The translations under genes and the position numbers were made by a program. A stretch of DNA of 45,692 nt from Lentisalinibacter sp035655155 (lineage in GTDB: Bacteria > Pseudomonadota > Gammaproteobacteria > Steroidobacterales > Woeseiaceae). The notes beneath the pieces are model-generated. The model was given only the letters and a program-made list of their open reading frames with translations, was not told where the DNA came from and made no database searches. Location: contig DASRVH010000073.1 of NCBI GenBank assembly GCA_035655155.1, positions 1-45,692 of the forward strand, written 5' to 3'. This document shows, piece after piece, positions 24,087 to 36,740 of this stretch (position 1 is the stretch's first letter; each line of letters begins with the position of its first letter).

Positions 24087-24115
24087 AGGATACCGGCCGG
24101 ACCCGCGCAAATCAA
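24087..24115 (-). promoter_or_regulatory. Candidate sigma-70 promoter for tpiA-secG-leuU
   Basis: On the minus strand TTGATT (24110-24115) and TATCCT (24087-24092) are separated by 17 bases. Transcription would start near 24080, giving about 38 bases of leader before the tpiA GTG. Confidence 0.55.
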
Positions 24116-24151
24116 TGTCCGGCAAGGCCCGGCAAGGCCGGCAAAGGCCCC

Positions 24152-24173
24152 GCGGCGGCGGTCCCGCCGCCGC
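24152..24173 (-). other. GC-rich hairpin after glmM
   Basis: GCGGCGGCGG (24152-24161) pairs with CCGCCGCCGC (24164-24173), about nine usable pairs with a 4-base loop. On the minus strand it is followed by GGGGCCTTTG, so there is no real U-tract. Nearby sequence carries irregular GGCAAGGCC repeats. It may stabilise the glmM 3' end or act as a weak terminator before the tpiA promoter. Confidence 0.4.
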
Positions 24174-24189
24174 CGACCGCCGCGCCGCT

Positions 24190-25524
24190 TCAGGCTGCGC
24201 TGCGCTCTACCACCGAGGCGATGCGGAGAGCGAGTTCCTCCACCTCGCCGGCGTCCTCGCCTTCCACCATCACGCGGATGACGGGCTCGGTGCCCGAGGG
24301 CCGCAGCACCACCCGTCCGCGGCCGCCCAGGTGCTCCTGCACCTCCGCCACGGCCTTCTGCACGGGCGCCGAGCCGTCCAGATCGATGCGGCTCGCCACG
24401 CGCACATTGACCATGTGCTGGGGCATCCGCGGCATGCCGGCCGTCAGCGCCTTCAGCGACTCACTGCTGTCCTTCATGATGGCCAGCGTCTGCAGCGCGC
24501 TCACCAGCCCGTCGCCGGTGGTGGTGCGATCCAGGCAGATGATATGGCCGGAGGTCTCGCCGCCCAGGGTGCCGCCCGTCTCGCGCAGGAGCTGCATCAC
24601 GTAGCGGTCGCCGACCTTGGCACGCCGGAAGTCGATGCCGGCCTCCCGCAGGGACAGTTCCAGGCCGAGATTGCTCATGACCGTGCCCACGACGGGCCCG
24701 CGCAGCTCGCCGGAGCGCTGGCGGGCCAGCGCCACCACGTAGAGCAGCTGATCGCCGTCGATGATGTTGCCCTCGTGATCGACCATCACCACCCGGTCGC
24801 CGTCGCCGTCGAGCGCGATGCCCACGTCGGCGCGAACGCCCGGCACGGTCAGCTGCAGCAGCTCCGGGTGCAGCGAGCCGCAGCCGTCGTTGATATTGCG
24901 CCCGTTCGGCGAGCAGCCGATGGGGATGACCTCGGCGCCCAGTGCGCCCAGCACCCGCGGCGCCACCTTGTAGCCCGCACCGTTGGCGCCGTCGATCACC
25001 ACCTTCAGGCCCTGAAGGCTCAGGTCCGCGGGCAGCGTGGACTGACAGAATTCCATGTACTGGCGCCGCGCGCTGTCGATGCGCTGCGCCTGGCCGAGGT
25101 GGGCGGAGTCCTTGGTGCGCGCCGGCTGCTCCAGCCCCTGCTCGATGGCGAGCTCGATCTGATCCGAGAGCTTGCCGCCCTGGCGGTCGAAGAACTTGAT
25201 GCCGTTATCGTAATAGGGGTTATGGGAGGCACTGATCACCACGCCGAGGTCGGCCTCGAACTTCTGGGTGAGGTGCGCGATGCCCGGGGTCGGCAGCGGC
25301 CCCAGCAGCAGCACGTCGGCGCCGGCGGCCACGAAGCCGGCCTCCAGCGCGGATTCGAACATGTACCCGGACACCCGGGTGTCCTTGCCGATCAGTACCT
25401 TGCCGCCGTCGGGCACCAGCACCTCCGCCGCGGACGAGGCGAGCCGCATGGCGAATTCCGCTGTCATGGGGTGATCGCCGACGCGCCCCCGGATGCCGTC
25501 GGTACCGAAATATCGTCTGCTCAA
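24190..25524 (-). CDS. glmM: Phosphoglucosamine mutase
   Basis: GlmM converts glucosamine 6-phosphate to glucosamine 1-phosphate on the way to UDP-GlcNAc for peptidoglycan and lipid A. The 444-residue product has RRYFGTDGIRGRVG at the N-terminus, the active phosphoserine loop ISASHNPYYDNGIKFF with S100 as predicted phosphoserine, the metal loop DGDGDRV, the sugar loop GGETSGH, and the phosphate-binding RPSGTEPVIRVMVEG at the C-terminus. The start is TTG at 25524, overlapping the folP stop in TTGA with GGGGA upstream; no ATG or GTG precedes the conserved RRYFGTDG. Confidence 0.97.
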   Translation of the reverse strand: MSRRYFGTDGIRGRVGDHPMTAEFAMRLASSAAEVLVPDGGKVLIGKDTRVSGYMFESALEAGFVAAGADVLLLGPLPTPGIAHLTQKFEADLGVVISASHNPYYDNGIKFFDRQGGKLSDQIELAIEQGLEQPARTKDSAHLGQAQRIDSARRQYMEFCQSTLPADLSLQGLKVVIDGANGAGYKVAPRVLGALGAEVIPIGCSPNGRNINDGCGSLHPELLQLTVPGVRADVGIALDGDGDRVVMVDHEGNIIDGDQLLYVVALARQRSGELRGPVVGTVMSNLGLELSLREAGIDFRRAKVGDRYVMQLLRETGGTLGGETSGHIICLDRTTTGDGLVSALQTLAIMKDSSESLKALTAGMPRMPQHMVNVRVASRIDLDGSAPVQKAVAEVQEHLGGRGRVVLRPSGTEPVIRVMVEGEDAGEVEELALRIASVVERSAA

Positions 25525-26384
25525 GTCCCTTCCCCTTGTTCTCTGGCACCGTCCGCTGCCGCCACTGCCGCGACAATCGCCAGTGCGTCCCGCGTCTCGG
25601 CCACGTCGTGAGCCCGTATGATATGGGCACCGCGCTCCGCCGCCAATGCCGCCAGCACCACGCTGCCGACCATACGCTCCTCTACGGGACGCCCCGTGAG
25701 CGCGGCCAGCAGTGACTTGCGGGACAGCCCCGCCAGCACCGGGTACCCCGTGGCACGAAGCGTTCCCAGGCCGGACAGCAGCGCCAGGTTGTGCGCCACG
25801 GTCTTGCCGAACCCGAAGCCGGGGTCGATCACGATCCGCTCCCGGCCGATGCCGGCAGCTTCGCAGTCCGCCGCCCGCGATACCAGGAACTCCGTCACTT
25901 CCGCCACCACGTCGCGGTAACGGGGATCGGCCTGCATGGTGCGCGGCTCGCCCTGCATGTGCATGAGGCATACCGCGGCATCCAGGCCGGCCGCTGCCTC
26001 CAGCGCTCCCGGACGACGCAGGGCATGGACGTCGTTGATCATCGAGGCGCCCGCGGCGACGGCCTCGCGCATGACTTCGGGCTTGGATGTGTCCACGGAG
26101 ACGGCCACGTCTAGCTGGCCGCGGATAGCCTCGATCACCGGCAGCACGCGGTCGAGTTCCTGCTGGATGGACACCGGCTCAGCGCCGGGCCGGGTGGACT
26201 CGCCGCCCACGTCGACGATGGCCGCGCCGGCGCCGACCATGGCGCGTGCCTGTTCCAGCGCCTGGTCGCGGCCGATGAACCGGCCGCCGTCGGAGAACGA
26301 GTCCGGAGTCACGTTCAGCACGCCCATCACGACCCGGCTCGAGAGATCGAGGGTCGTCGCGCCCAGTCGCAAAGATCTACTCAT
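25521..26384 (-). CDS. folP: Dihydropteroate synthase
   Basis: FolP joins p-aminobenzoate to 6-hydroxymethyl-dihydropterin pyrophosphate in folate synthesis and is the sulfonamide target. The 287-residue product has VMGVLNVTPDSFSDGGRF at about 19-36, DVGGESTRPGAEPVS at about 58-72, VDTSKPEVM, NDVHALRRPG, DPGFGFGKT and GLSRKSLL. The start is ATG at 26384 (MSRSLRLGATTLDLSS); its Shine-Dalgarno is poor, and a GGAGGAG lies about 24 bases upstream, too far for normal use. It lies after the ftsH terminator, so it relies on readthrough or an unseen promoter. Confidence 0.96.
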   Translation of the reverse strand: MSRSLRLGATTLDLSSRVVMGVLNVTPDSFSDGGRFIGRDQALEQARAMVGAGAAIVDVGGESTRPGAEPVSIQQELDRVLPVIEAIRGQLDVAVSVDTSKPEVMREAVAAGASMINDVHALRRPGALEAAAGLDAAVCLMHMQGEPRTMQADPRYRDVVAEVTEFLVSRAADCEAAGIGRERIVIDPGFGFGKTVAHNLALLSGLGTLRATGYPVLAGLSRKSLLAALTGRPVEERMVGSVVLAALAAERGAHIIRAHDVAETRDALAIVAAVAAADGAREQGEGT

Positions 26385-26440
26385 AATGCCAGGGCGGTGA
26401 TCCGTCGCCGGCGCTCCTCCGCCCGGCGTTCCGGTCACCC

Positions 26441-26471
26441 AAACGAAACCGGCAGCCCTGGGGCTGCCGGT
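26441..26471 (-). terminator. Candidate intrinsic terminator after ftsH
   Basis: ACCGGCAGCC (26448-26457) pairs with GGCTGCCGGT (26462-26471) around CTGG. On the minus strand the stem is followed by TTCGTTTG, a moderate U-rich tail, 24 bases after the ftsH stop. Confidence 0.65.
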
Positions 26472-26494
26472 GTTCGGGACTGACGGGCAGCCGC

Positions 26495-28429
<1,935 letters not shown>

Positions 28430-28454
28430 TCCGGCCCCTCTTCCTCGGCCATGC

Positions 28455-28478
28455 TTAGACGCAGTCTAAACGTTAGAC
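28455..28478 (-). repeat. Three alternating TTAGAC half-sites between rlmE and ftsH
   Basis: On the plus strand TTAGAC (28455-28460), GTCTAA (28464-28469) and TTAGAC (28473-28478) follow each other with three-base spacers. The middle unit can pair with either neighbour, giving two mutually exclusive 6-bp hairpins, or the array could be a protein site. It fills most of the 53-base rlmE-ftsH gap, upstream of the ftsH ribosome-binding site. Confidence 0.6.
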
Positions 28479-28482
28479 CGTA

Positions 28483-29106
28483 CTACAGTTGATAGTTTCT
28501 CGCCAGCAGATAGACCTCCCGGCTGGAGGGCCGGGACGCCTTCGGCTTGACCACCCGGACCTGGCGGAAATGCTCCCGCGCGGCCCGCAAGAAATCGTCG
28601 AATCCCTCCCCCTGGAACACCTTGCAGATGAAGGTGCCGCCGGGGCTCAGCGTTTCGCAGGCGAGTTCCATAGCCAATTCAGCCAGATACATCGCACGCG
28701 GCTGGTCCACGGATCGATTTCCGGAGATGTTGGGGGCCATGTCGCTCAACACAAGGTCCGCCCGCTCCCCGCCGAGCTTCGCCGTCAGCTGCTGTAGAAC
28801 TTCTGACTCGGTAAAATCCCCCTGCAGGAACTCCACCCCCGGAATCTCGTCCATCGGCAGGATGTCGAGCGCCAGCACCCGGGTCTTCTCGCCCCATCGA
28901 CGGACCGCGTGCTGACTCCAGGCCCCGGGCGCCGCCCCCAGGTCGATGACGACGCCGGGGCGGCCCGGCAGGCGGGCCTTCTGCAGCAACTCCTCCAGCT
29001 TGTAGACGGCCCGGGAACGGTAGCCCTCGTCCCGCGCGCGCTGGACGTAGGGGTCGCGCTCCTGGCGCTGGCGCCAGCCGGCGGAACTGCCCTTCGGATT
29101 GCTCAT
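28483..29106 (-). CDS. rlmE: 23S rRNA (uridine(2552)-2'-O)-methyltransferase RlmE
   Basis: RlmE (FtsJ, RrmJ) methylates U2552 in the A-loop of 23S rRNA during late 50S assembly. The 207-residue product has the SAM motif VVIDLGAAPGAWSQ at about 52-65 and the catalytic tetrad K36 (SRAVYKLEE), D122 (VLSDMAPN), K162 (FICKVFQGEG) and E197 (SSREVYLLARN). The start is ATG at 29106. It is upstream of ftsH on the same strand and divergent from yhbY, as in Escherichia coli. Confidence 0.97.
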   Translation of the reverse strand: MSNPKGSSAGWRQRQERDPYVQRARDEGYRSRAVYKLEELLQKARLPGRPGVVIDLGAAPGAWSQHAVRRWGEKTRVLALDILPMDEIPGVEFLQGDFTESEVLQQLTAKLGGERADLVLSDMAPNISGNRSVDQPRAMYLAELAMELACETLSPGGTFICKVFQGEGFDDFLRAAREHFRQVRVVKPKASRPSSREVYLLARNYQL

Positions 29107-29153
29107 GGTCTGCTCAGGACCCGCTCATGGACCGACCGCCGGCGCCCGGCTGC

Positions 29154-29162
29154 TGGTAAACT
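29154..29162 (+). promoter_or_regulatory. Possible extended -10 promoter for yhbY
   Basis: TGGTAAACT is an extended -10 of the TGnTAnnnT type; no convincing -35 is seen. Transcription would begin at about 29168-29170, so the yhbY message would be leaderless or nearly so. Confidence 0.3.
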
Positions 29163-29170
29163 GCGGAGCC

Positions 29171-29461
29171 ATGGCACTCAGCGAGAAACAGAGGAAGCAT
29201 CTGCGCCGCCTCGGACACGACCTCAAGCCGATCATCCTGGTGGGGGAAGCCGGCGCGTCCGAAGGGGTGATCCGCGAATGCGACCTCGCGCTGGAGCACC
29301 ACGAACTGGTGAAGGCGAAGGTGCACGGGGCCGACCGGCAGACCCGCGACGCCGTCGTCGACACGCTTGCCGAGGCCACCGGCGCCGAGGTGGTCCAGCG
29401 CATCGGCCACGTGGCACTGCTCTACCGCCGCCACCCGGAGAAGCCCCGCATCGTCGTCTGA
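29171..29461 (+). CDS. yhbY: YhbY-type CRM-domain RNA-binding protein
   Basis: YhbY is a single CRM-domain protein that associates with pre-50S ribosomal particles. The 96-residue product is the family length and reads MALSEKQRKHLRRLGHDLKP, then IILVGEAGASEGVIRECDLALEHHELVKAK and RIGHVALLYRRHPEKPRI. The ATG at 29171 is the family start. An upstream in-frame extension covers the rlmE-yhbY promoter region and is unsupported. The gene is divergent from rlmE and convergent with greA (31 bases between stops, no strong hairpin). Confidence 0.95.
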   Translation: MALSEKQRKHLRRLGHDLKPIILVGEAGASEGVIRECDLALEHHELVKAKVHGADRQTRDAVVDTLAEATGAEVVQRIGHVALLYRRHPEKPRIVV

Positions 29462-29492
29462 GCCCGTCTGCGGAGCGCTGCAGCCCGCCCCG

Positions 29493-29965
29493 TCAGACGT
29501 AGCGCACCTCCAAGATCTCGTAGTGCTTGTCGCCGCCGGGCGCGGCCACTGTGACCTGCTCGCCCTCTTCCTTGCCGATCAGAGCGCGGGCGATCGGCGA
29601 GGTCACCGAGATCAGACCCGTCTTGATGTCCGCCTCGTCCTCGCCGACGATCCGGTAGGTGATCTCGTCGCCGCTGGCCTCCTCGATCAGCTGCACGGTG
29701 GCGCCGAACACCACCTTGCCGCCGTCCCCGAGTTGGGTGATGTCGATGATCTGGGCGTGGGAGAGCTTGCCCTCGATATCCTTGATCCGGGCCTCGATGA
29801 AGCCCTGCTGCTCCTTGGCGGCGTGGTACTCGGCATTCTCCTTGAGATCGCCATGGGCGCGCGCCTCCGCGATGGCCTGGATGACCTGCGGGCGCTCCTG
29901 ACTCTTGAGACGCTTCAGTTCCTCGCGGAGCTTCTCCGCCCCTCGCAATGTGATCGGTACTTTCG

Positions 29966-29969
<4 letters not shown>
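29493..29969 (-). CDS. greA: Transcription elongation factor GreA
   Basis: GreA rescues backtracked RNA polymerase by stimulating cleavage of the nascent RNA. The 158-residue product matches the family length, with the N-terminal coiled coil carrying the acidic tip motif HGDLKENAEYHAAKEQQGF (about residues 40-58), and the C-terminal FKBP-like domain (TYRIVGEDEADIKTGLISVT, then IARALIGKEEGE). The start is TTG at 29969, overlapping the carB stop in TTGA, with AAGGAG eight bases upstream inside carB; no ATG or GTG fits the conserved KVPITLRGAEKLREEL start. Confidence 0.97.
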
Positions 29970-33190
<3,221 letters not shown>

Positions 33191-33256
33191 GGCGGCTCCT
33201 GACCGGCGCCGCCCGATCGGCGCCAGATCACTTTAAGAATGAATCCGAAGTTACTG

Positions 33257-34423
33257 TTATCTATGGCCCGACGCGGAGGCTTCCACCTCTCGGCGCTGGA
33301 CTCTCGTGGCCTCGATCAGCTCCACGAAGTGCTCGAAGAGCGAATCGATGTCGTGGGGTCCCGGACTCGCTTCCGGATGCCCCTGGAAACTGAACGCCGG
33401 CCGGTCGCTGAGCTCGATGCCCTGGAGGGAGCCGTCGAACAACGATCGGTGGGTGGTGCGGACGTTATCCGGCAGGCTGTCCTCCGCCACAGCGAAGCCG
33501 TGGTTCTGGCTGGTGATGAGAACCCGCCCCGTGGCCAGTTCCTGCACCGGGTGGTTCGCGCCATGATGGCCGAACTTCATTTTCTCGGTGCGGGCGCCGG
33601 CGGCCAGCGCGAGAATCTGGTGTCCCAGGCAGATGCCGAACACGGGCATGCCGGCATCAAGCAATTGACGGGTCGCCTCGATGGCGTAGTCGCAAGGCTC
33701 CGGGTCGCCCGGGCCGTTGGAAAGGAACACGCCGTCGGGCTCGAGGGCGAGCACTTCGTCTACAGGCGTCGTGGCCGGCACCACCGTGATGCGGCAGTCG
33801 TGTTCGGCGAGCCGGCGCAGGATGTTGCGCTTGATGCCGAAGTCGTAGGCCACCACGTGGTTCGGCGCGATGCGGCGGGTCACCACCGGGTCTCTGTCGG
33901 GCCAGATGCTGCCCTGGGCCCACTGATAGGCGCCGTCGGTGGTGACGAACCTGGCGAGATCCATGCCCGCGATCCCCGGGAATTTCCGCGCATCGCGCAG
34001 GGCCGTCTCGGCCATGTCCTCGCCGGTCATGATGCAGCCGGCGAGCGCGCCCTTCTCCCGGAGCAGGCGGGTGAGCCTGCGGGTATCGATATCGGCGATG
34101 GCCACCACGTTGCCGCGGCGCAGGAACTCCCCGAGGGACTGCTCCGAGCGGTAGTTGCTGGCGACCATCGAGCGATCCCGGATCACGAGACCCGCGGCGA
34201 ACACCTTGCGCGACTCCAGGTCGTCGCTGTTGCAACCGGTATTGCCGATATGGGGATAGGTCAGCGTGACGATCTGGCGGCAATAGGACGGATCCGTGAG
34301 GATCTCCTGGTACCCGGTCATCGCGGTGTTGAAGACCACCTCGCCGATGGTCCGGCCCTCGGCCCCGACGGAGATGCCGTGGAAAACCGAGCCGTCTTCC
34401 AGTGCCAGTACCGCAGGTGTCAT
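33257..34423 (-). CDS. carA: Carbamoyl-phosphate synthase small subunit (glutaminase)
   Basis: CarA hydrolyses glutamine and channels ammonia to CarB. The 388-residue product has the N-terminal domain (TAMTGYQEILTDPSYCRQIV) and a class I amidotransferase domain with the triad C265 (FGICLGHQIL), H349 and E351 (FQGHPEASPGPHD). The ATG at 34423 is preceded by AGAGGGG. A leader of about 100 bases upstream contains a terminator-like hairpin. The gene precedes carB and greA and follows dapB, an order shared with many gammaproteobacteria. Confidence 0.98.
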   Translation of the reverse strand: MTPAVLALEDGSVFHGISVGAEGRTIGEVVFNTAMTGYQEILTDPSYCRQIVTLTYPHIGNTGCNSDDLESRKVFAAGLVIRDRSMVASNYRSEQSLGEFLRRGNVVAIADIDTRRLTRLLREKGALAGCIMTGEDMAETALRDARKFPGIAGMDLARFVTTDGAYQWAQGSIWPDRDPVVTRRIAPNHVVAYDFGIKRNILRRLAEHDCRITVVPATTPVDEVLALEPDGVFLSNGPGDPEPCDYAIEATRQLLDAGMPVFGICLGHQILALAAGARTEKMKFGHHGANHPVQELATGRVLITSQNHGFAVAEDSLPDNVRTTHRSLFDGSLQGIELSDRPAFSFQGHPEASPGPHDIDSLFEHFVELIEATRVQRREVEASASGHR

Positions 34424-34469
34424 CGTATGGCGGCCCCTCTTGCGTATCTATTGCGGTTTGCAGATGTGC

Positions 34470-34516
34470 AAAAGCGGAAGGAATCCCCCTGGTAAGCAAC
34501 TGGGATACCCTTCCGC
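34470..34516 (-). terminator. Terminator-like hairpin between dapB and carA
   Basis: GCGGAAGG (34474-34481) pairs with CCTTCCGC (34509-34516), and inside it ATCCC (34483-34487) pairs with GGGAT (34502-34506), a 13-bp stem with a small internal loop. On the minus strand it is followed by TTTTGC. It is either the terminator of the upstream transcript or an attenuator in the carA leader, depending on where carA transcription begins. Confidence 0.6.
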
Positions 34517-34548
34517 CCGGGCCGCCACGCTATGCGGCGACCCGCCAT

Positions 34549-34554
34549 AGTGTA
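34549..34554 (-). promoter_or_regulatory. Possible -10 box of a carA promoter
   Basis: TACACT on the minus strand matches 4/6 of the -10 consensus; the -35 region (TGGCGT at 17 bases) is poor. If used, transcription starts near 34542 and the leader includes the hairpin at 34470-34516. An alternative after the hairpin is TTGCAC with TAGATA at 15-base spacing, which would give an almost leaderless carA message. Confidence 0.3.
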
Positions 34555-34600
34555 ATGCACGCTTGCAGGTGACGCCAGATCGTATCCGGCGCCGCGGGCT

Positions 34601-35413
34601 TCAGCGGATGCCCAGCACGTCGGCCATGGCGTACAGGCCGGGCGGGCGCCCGGCGAGCCAGCGAGCGGCGGCCAGCGCGCCGGAGGCGAAGGCCGCCCGG
34701 TCCTGAGCCTGGTGCATCAGGCTCAGCCGGTCGTACTCGCCGCCGAACAGCACCGTGTGTTCGCCCACGATGGCCCCGGCGCGGATCACGGAGAAGCCGA
34801 TGGCGCCCCGTTGCCGCGGGCCGCTCTCGCCCTCGCGGGCGTATACGGCCTTCTCCGCGAGACTCTCGCCCCGGGCCGCCGCCAGCGTCTCGCCCAGCAT
34901 CAGGGCCGTGCCCGAGGGCGCGTCGCGCTTGGCCCGGTGATGGGCCTCGGTGATCTCGGCGTCGTAATCCGCGCCCAGGCGTGAGGCCGCCTCGCGCACC
35001 AGGAAGTTCAGCAACTGGACGCCGACGCTCATGTTGCGGTCGTAGACCACCGACACCGTCGCGGCGACGGCGCCCATGCGCTCGAGTTCCGCCTGCGCCA
35101 CCCCGGTGACGCCGCAGACCAGCGGCACCCGGTTGCGCTCGACTGCCTCCAGCACGGCCGCCGTGGCCACCGGCAGCGAGAAGTCCACCACCACGTCGGC
35201 GCCGTGCAGCACCTGGTCCAGGTCGGCGGAGGTCACTGCCGCGGTATCCGCCGCCCCCGGATGCCAGCTGGCGACGGGCTCCCCCGACCGGACGTCGCCC
35301 TCCCGCACCCACGCTGCCGCGAGCTCCAGATCCGGCTCCCGGGCCACGATATCGATGACGGCGCGGCCCATGCGGCCGGCCGCGCCCAGTACGGCGATGC
35401 GGGTGGTATCGAT
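34601..35413 (-). CDS. dapB: 4-hydroxy-tetrahydrodipicolinate reductase, apparent AUC start
   Basis: DapB reduces hydroxy-tetrahydrodipicolinate in lysine and meso-diaminopimelate synthesis. The Rossmann motif AVLGAAGRMGRAV (G10, G13, G16) and the catalytic EAHHRAKRDAPSGTA (H158, H159, K162) are present; with 270 residues these positions fall within one of the Escherichia coli numbering. No ATG, GTG or TTG exists in frame between the upstream GGAGGAGG and this motif; the codons are GTC ATC GAT ACC ACC CGC ATC GCC. The first ATG (35371) would remove the first beta strand and two of the three motif glycines. ATC at 35411-35413 lies exactly seven bases after AGGAGG and is the best start. A single-base sequence error is the alternative. 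Confidence 0.93.
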   Translation of the reverse strand: MDTTRIAVLGAAGRMGRAVIDIVAREPDLELAAAWVREGDVRSGEPVASWHPGAADTAAVTSADLDQVLHGADVVVDFSLPVATAAVLEAVERNRVPLVCGVTGVAQAELERMGAVAATVSVVYDRNMSVGVQLLNFLVREAASRLGADYDAEITEAHHRAKRDAPSGTALMLGETLAAARGESLAEKAVYAREGESGPRQRGAIGFSVIRAGAIVGEHTVLFGGEYDRLSLMHQAQDRAAFASGALAAARWLAGRPPGLYAMADVLGIR

Positions 35414-35490
35414 GACGCTGCCTCCTCCGGTGGCTCCCGGCGACAGCTTACCCCGCGCTCCGGCGGGCTGTCAGCAGGCCGGGGAGCCGT

Positions 35491-36624
35491 TCAGGTGATG
35501 CGCTCGAAGAAGCGCTTGACGGTGTCCTTCCAGTTGCCCGAGTGCGGGTTGTGTGTTTCGCCGCCCGCCTCCACCGAGGTCTCGAACTCGCGCAGTAGCC
35601 GCTCCTGCTCCGCGGTGAGATTCACCGGCGTCTCGACGACGGCCCGGCAGAACAGATCGCCGTGGCGCGGACTGCGCACCGTGATGACGCCCTTGCCGCG
35701 CAGCCGGAAGACCTTGCCGGACTGGCTGCCCGGCGGGATCTTCAGCGAGACCTGGCCGTCCAGCGTGGGCAGGTCCACGGAGCCGCCCAGCGCCGCCGTG
35801 GCGAAGCTGATGGGCACGTCGCAATGCAGATCGGCGCCGTCGCGCTCGAACAGCTTGTGGGGCTTGAGATGGATCTCCACGTAGAGATCGCCGGGCGGAC
35901 CGCCGTTGCGCCCGGCCTCGCCCTCGCCGGAGAGCCGGATGCGGTCGCCCTCGTCGACGCCGGGCGGAATCTTCACGGAGAGGCTGCGCTCGGTCATGAC
36001 CCGGCCGCGCCCCTGACAGTCCTCGCAGGGGTCGGTGATGCGGGTGCCCTCGCCCCGGCAGGACGGGCAGGTCTGCTGCACCGAGAAGAAGCCCTGCTGC
36101 ATGCGCACCTGGCCCACGCCGCCGCAGGTATCGCAGGTGTCCGGCGTCGAGCCGGGGGCCGAACCGCTGCCCCCACAGGTCTCGCAGCCGGTCAGCGAGG
36201 CGACGTCGATCTCCACCGTGTCGCCGGCGACGGCTCGCTCGAGCTCCAGCTCCAGGTCGTAGCGCAGGTCCGCGCCGCGGAATACCTGGCTGCGCCCGCC
36301 GCGGCGGCCGCCGCCGAAGATGTCGCCGAAGACGTCGCCGAAGATGTCGCCGAAGGCATCCGCCGGGTTGAAACCGCCGCCGCCCATGCCGCCGGCACCG
36401 CTGACCCCGGCATGGCCGAACTGGTCGTAGGCCGACTTCTTGCGCGGATCCGACAGGACCTCGTAGGCCTCCTTGGCCTCCTTGAACTTGATCTCGGCGT
36501 CCGCGTCGTCCCTGTTGCGGTCGGGGTGGTACTTCATCGCCAGACGCCGGTAGGCCTTCTTGATCTCGACCGCCGAGGCGTCCCGGCCGACGTTCAGTAC
36601 CTCGTAGTAGTCACGTTTCGACAT
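35491..36624 (-). CDS. dnaJ: Chaperone protein DnaJ
   Basis: DnaJ is the Hsp40 co-chaperone that delivers substrates to DnaK and stimulates its ATPase. The 377-residue product has the J domain with HPD at 33-35, a Gly/Phe region containing a repeated DIFGDVFGDIFGG segment (about 92-104), four zinc-finger CxxCxGxG motifs (C147/C150, C164/C167, C186/C189, C200/C203), and the two beta-barrel substrate domains. Start ATG at 36624. It follows dnaK by 116 bases containing two hairpins and precedes dapB by 77 bases. Confidence 0.98.
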   Translation of the reverse strand: MSKRDYYEVLNVGRDASAVEIKKAYRRLAMKYHPDRNRDDADAEIKFKEAKEAYEVLSDPRKKSAYDQFGHAGVSGAGGMGGGGFNPADAFGDIFGDVFGDIFGGGRRGGRSQVFRGADLRYDLELELERAVAGDTVEIDVASLTGCETCGGSGSAPGSTPDTCDTCGGVGQVRMQQGFFSVQQTCPSCRGEGTRITDPCEDCQGRGRVMTERSLSVKIPPGVDEGDRIRLSGEGEAGRNGGPPGDLYVEIHLKPHKLFERDGADLHCDVPISFATAALGGSVDLPTLDGQVSLKIPPGSQSGKVFRLRGKGVITVRSPRHGDLFCRAVVETPVNLTAEQERLLREFETSVEAGGETHNPHSGNWKDTVKRFFERIT

Positions 36625-36645
36625 GCGCAGGTCCGTCGCGGAAAC

Positions 36646-36710
36646 GGCTCCCGGCCGACAGCCGGGAGCCGCACTTCATTCATCCCCGTGCCCGCCACTC
36701 CGGCGGGCAC
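36646..36710 (-). other. Two hairpins in the dnaK-dnaJ gap
   Basis: GTGCCCGCC (36688-36696) pairs with GGCGGGCAC (36702-36710), and GGCTCCCGG (36646-36654) pairs with CCGGGAGCC (36662-36670), each nine perfect pairs. Neither is followed by a U-tract on the minus strand, so they look like processing or mRNA-stability elements that could set dnaJ below dnaK; this role is inference. Confidence 0.5.
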
Positions 36711-36740
36711 CCCAATCTTCTTTCGCAGGCCGTCCGCGGG

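Noticed and set aside
24121..24150. GGCAAGGCC repeats after glmM as possible CRISPR or regulatory repeats
   Set aside because: Irregular, very short and without spacers; most likely low-complexity GC-rich intergenic sequence.
36300..36370. Repeated GTCGCCGAAGA units that look like a short repeat array
   Set aside because: They encode the Gly/Phe/Asp repeat of the DnaJ linker and are explained by the protein.
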